From positions 1 through 10,291 of the forward strand of contig QUTJ01031194.1 of assembly GCA_003573635.1 (NCBI GenBank): a DNA stretch of 10,291 nt, in the 5' to 3' direction. Both the position numbers and the translations under genes were made by a program. The notes below the pieces were generated by a model. The model saw only the letters and a program-made list of their open reading frames with translations. It was not told the DNA's origin and made no database searches. This document shows, piece by piece, positions 6,786-10,291 of this stretch (its first letter is position 1; every line of letters starts with the position of its first letter). This DNA is from Goniomonas avonlea (taxonomy: Eukaryota; Cryptophyceae; Goniomonadida; Goniomonadaceae).

Positions 6786-7488
6786 ATGGGGTTCACAGTC
6801 TTCGCAGTCAAAATTAACGAAGTCGACACGAAGGTGGAACGGACTTGCGGTATCTCTCATGAATTCGTGGTACTTGTCCGCCCAAGGTGGTGACGTGCCT
6901 CGCTGATGGAATGCAGGTTTACCGATTGACGGTGCAACACGAAACGCGGAAGTGGATTTTGGAGAAGCGTTATTCAGATTTTCTTAAGTTTGAGAAAGAG
7001 GTGCGCAGCGAGTGAACTCGGAGGAGATTGCTGACGAAAAGCAGCTGAGGCACCGTTTCTGGTACATGGACATCCCGAAGCTTCCCCCAAAGAAGTTTTT
7101 CTTCAACTACGACCAGGCGTTCCTTGAAAGCCGCAAAAAGGAGTTGGAGAAGTTTATGCGAGATTTGTTGAAAACCAGCTGCTGGTCACAGAGTGTGATC
7201 ATGTGGGAATTCCTCACAGATACAACGGTGAGAACGCCGCCCTTTCCCTGTGGCTTGAAGGCCCCCACAGACACCGAGACCCTTTTATAACTCTCTAAAT
7301 CTCACAGAGTATTGTTGGTGTTCCCCCGGAGGTTGTTCGACCCGAGGCCGACGGCGACGTGTTCAATGCAGAAAGGGTTAGTTTTTGTTTTGGTTGCCCC
7401 CTTCTCCTCCTTGTTTCTTCTCCGCCTCATGCTCTGACGCGTCGCACAGCAATTGATGCAGCGTCGACCACAAGTTGGAGGAGTGTGA
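6786..7488 (+). CDS. Small PX-domain (sorting-nexin-like) protein
   Basis: PX domains bind phosphoinositides, mostly PI3P, and recruit proteins to endosomes. Exons are 6786-6869, 6917-7000, 7045-7227, 7308-7376 and 7450-7488, with introns of 47, 44, 80 and 73 nt, all GT-AG and all phase 0. They give 152 residues. Exon 1 starts MGFTVFAVKINEV. The joined domain contains VYRLTVQHETRKWILEKRYSDF (the family R-R/K-Y-S-x-F lipid-binding motif with its Arg), then LKFEKEL across a junction, KLPPKKFF (the proline-rich PPxK loop), and FLESRKKELEKFMRDLL (C-terminal helix). The PX domain spans roughly residues 5-115, and a 35-residue tail follows. The size resembles PX-only proteins such as SNX3. The last exon (QLMQRRPQVGGV-stop) is the weakest call. 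An open frame to 7697, containing MLQDHMNNILADSAGIVQ, could be a further exon, but no simple splice reaches it in phase. Confidence 0.8.
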
Positions 7489-7908
7489 CGAGTGTTGTCT
7501 TTGTGGTGAATGAAATTGTGTTCTGTGTAGTCACAATTTGTTGTGACTTTTGGATGCTGCAAGATCATATGAACAACATTCTGGCTGACAGCGCTGGCAT
7601 TGTTCAAACAGGCCGTGAGAGCGCAACATCGACGGCGGGAGAGATCGAATTCGATAGTCGCTCGTTCATGTCCGAGCAAGCGAGGGGCCCTGGCTGATGT
7701 CATAGCGAGTGAGCAGTCTGTGTGATGGTCTGGCACCCACTCGAGAGTATGAATAAGTATGAGTTCTTCACCATTCAGACACGGAAGCTCCTACTTGAGT
7801 GACGCTTCTGCTACAAAGAGATGATCTGGACTCGGAGACATGAATTATGAACAAGGTTTAATGAAAAGGATAGAACACTCAAACAAATTGACGCCAATAA
7901 CCGCTCGC
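7489..7908. other. Space between convergent PX and calmodulin genes
   Basis: The two stop codons are about 420 bases apart. The plus strand keeps one frame open to 7697 (ending FMSEQARGPG), which may be a missed terminal PX exon or simply 3' untranslated sequence. From 7698 to 7908 I see no coding signal and no clear AATAAA polyadenylation signal on either strand. Confidence 0.4.
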
Positions 7909-8716
<808 letters not shown>

Positions 8717-10264
8717 ATGGATCTGCTCACATCGGCCAACCTTGCGGCCAAAGGAAAAGGGTCCTTGTACCCAGATGTTGCGTCATACCTCTCACGATGC
8801 GATAGCGACAAGGATGCTCCTTTGTTGGATGATCCGTACCTTGCAGTGGACGAGCCTCCTGGGTCCGATGCAGGGTCTGACGACCTCTCGGACACAGGTG
8901 AAAAATGGCTCGAAGAACACGAAGTGTGTCCCGGATTGCGGTACATCCCTTGGTCGGAGGGTGAAGAGGATCTGCCAGAGGAGGATCACGAGGCGCACGA
9001 AACGTTTTCAAGAGCCGGTTCCATGCTCTCACGACACTCCCTTCGCTCGATGCGCTCTCACCGCTCCCATGTCTCTGCTGCCTCGCGATTATCTCACTGG
9101 AGCAATTTGACCGGTGCATCTGGGACGACGTCGGCATCAGCGGGGTTATCCTTTCAAGTACCAAGGCCAACAAATGATTTCGCTCAAAAGGTACTTACTT
9201 GCCTGCTTGCCTGCTCTCGCAAGCATTTCCTGACTCAGAGCAGGTGGGAGGAGCACAGGCTCCCCTGCCACGCGTCCTCAATAAAGTTCCAATCCAAAAG
9301 TTTGGAGTCCAACCCAAGGTTGCCCTGGTTGCCTGGGTCGCTCTCTTTGGATCCCTATTGTTTTGGCAAGTCAACATCTGGTCCTGCGCCGGAATCTGAC
9401 GCCTCACGTCCGATAGGTGTGGAGCCTACGACCTCCTGGACTCGTTCATTTGGAAAGATAGGTACTTGCACTGATGTCAGTGCCTGGTTGTTCACGCCCC
9501 GCAGCCTGGGCCGTGATATGGCGTACACCGCTGTCGGGTTGTTCAGTCTCTGCTTGTCTGGGACCTTCGTTTCGTGCGCTGGGCTCGCTCCAACGTCTCA
9601 CAGCTTTGACAAGAAGGGCTTCACAGGGACTTCAAGGTTGATCCTTGTAGTGATATTGTCTCTGACTGGGCAAGTGCGTTGACGGGACTTTGACTCGGCT
9701 GCTTGCTCACTGCACCTCCAGGTCGCTTTCGTGGTGGGGCTGCGGCAACTGATTTCCCCCCCCGACACACCATCCGTGAATGTTGACCTGGCGTATTACT
9801 TCGGGGGTCTGGCTGTCTTGCTCTGGAGCCGGACCATAGTGTATAAAGAAATCCACGAGGTATTTGCTCGCGCTGACAGCATCCTAAGAGGGATGGCTTT
9901 TGTGACCTCCGAATACGCTGAATTTCTCACCACAACAATCAGTCTCAGCTCGCGGCACCCCCAACCGTCTTGGACCGGGTGATGTTGTGGGCAAGAGCCA
10001 TCATCGGTGCCACCGGAGCAGTCTGCTTTTGGCAAGGAGCTTGGTCACTGGATCAACGTACGCACCATGAAATACCGCCAGCCTTGCGCTAGCAGAGGTT
10101 GCTGTTTTGTTCCGGCAACACCGTGTGCACTCTCGCACCTGTGCACCCAGTGACAACCAAGTGCAGAACGTGATAAAGCGATGCTGGCACGGTCCCCCCA
10201 GTTGCTCAAGACCTACCCAGCGATCCTGCAAGCTCTCAACGTCCTGCTTGGGCTTTGCATTTTG
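8717..10264 (+). CDS. Multi-pass membrane protein with acidic N-terminus and duplicated module, 5' part
   Basis: Exons are 8717-9190, 9244-9365, 9417-9461, 9505-9673, 9722-9859, 9949-10057 and 10167-10264; the next donor is GTGAGT and the gene leaves the window. About 385 residues are visible. Residues 1-158 are soluble: an acidic stretch (SDAGSDDLSDTGEKWLEEHE, GEEDLPEEDHE) followed by a Ser/Arg/His-rich stretch (RSMRSHRSHVSAASRLSH) suited to phosphorylation. Membrane segments follow: VALVAWVALFGSLLFW, MAYTAVGLFSLCLSGTFVS, LILVVILSLTGQVAFVV, LAYYFGGLAVLLW, ARAIIGATGAVCFW and the start of another (LNVLLGLCIL). LFGSLLFWCGAYDLLD and GATGAVCFWQGAWSLD are related, indicating an internal duplication. 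Intron 2 (9366-9416) is best read as GC-AG (G|GCAAGT); it is the choice that restores FW-C-GAYDLLD. The layout loosely recalls fuseless-like eight-pass proteins, but I cannot assign a family. It is divergent from calmodulin. Confidence 0.7.
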
Positions 10265-10280
10265 GTGAGTCATGTTCTAC

Positions 10281-10291
10281 GCCCCCCCCCC
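10281..10291. repeat. Poly-C run at the window edge
   Basis: The window ends inside a C homopolymer of at least 11 bases, 17 bases into an intron of the membrane-protein gene. Similar C/G runs occur at 5334 and 4520. The edge may be a contig end caused by the homopolymer. Confidence 0.6.

Noticed and set aside
8727-9173. A 148-codon minus-strand frame
   Set aside because: It is the shadow of the first exon of the plus-strand membrane protein, which has a strong start context and continues across in-phase introns.
9191-9682. Continuation of the 8717 frame straight through to 9682
   Set aside because: Reading through 9191-9243 without splicing skips the hydrophobic segment VALVAWVALFGSLLFW that lies in another frame. 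A GT-AG intron there restores a coherent membrane protein.

Overview
This is a compact nuclear segment of a eukaryotic genome, with no bacterial-style operons. The genes are cut by many very short GT-AG introns (43-89 bases is typical), while a few longer introns are full of simple repeats. Neighbouring genes sit in alternating divergent and convergent pairs. The only protein whose variant residues hint at lineage is calmodulin. Its middle segment and its C-terminal MMMAK resemble stramenopile and other chromist or alveolate calmodulins more than animal or fungal ones. I therefore favour a microbial eukaryote of the SAR type, probably a stramenopile, but only tentatively.

Layout, left to right. 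(1) 105-1355 (+): pieces of an armadillo-repeat-like gene. (2) 1578-2232 (-): a Hikeshi/OPI10-family protein whose C-terminal exon appears to carry a CCCH zinc finger. (3) 2353-2943 (+): an unrecognised multi-pass membrane protein, divergent from (2). (4) 2962-3222 (-): the last exons of an unrecognised gene, whose stop lies 18 bases from the stop of (3). (5) 3223-3927: G-rich low complexity followed by a GATC-dense repeat field with a 96-bp tandem duplication. (6) 3928-6635 (-): a peroxisomal-type acyl-CoA thioesterase (ACOT8/TesB family). I could rebuild it from 11 exons into one 332-residue frame with a complete catalytic triad and a C-terminal SRL peroxisome signal. (7) 6786-7488 (+): a small PX-domain protein, divergent from (6). 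(8) 7909-8358 (-): intact, intronless calmodulin. (9) 8717-window end (+): the 5' part of a multi-pass membrane protein with an acidic, Ser/Arg-rich N-terminus and an internally duplicated membrane module. Its frame is restored by at least one probable GC-AG intron.

The genes do not form one pathway. Their roles are fatty-acyl-CoA hydrolysis in peroxisomes, phosphoinositide binding on endosomes, Ca2+ sensing, Hsp70 nuclear import and membrane transport or signalling. They share architecture: divergent promoters of about 120-360 bases, tiny introns (several with lengths divisible by three and no stop codon), and simple repeats concentrated in the longer introns and at gene ends. The most interesting observations are the apparent Hikeshi-CCCH combination, the peroxisome signal and stop codon of the thioesterase lying inside the GATC-rich tandem repeat, the GC-AG intron and duplicated module of the last gene, and the contrast between intronless calmodulin and its intron-dense neighbours. 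I found no mobile element, CRISPR array, rRNA, tRNA or defence system.
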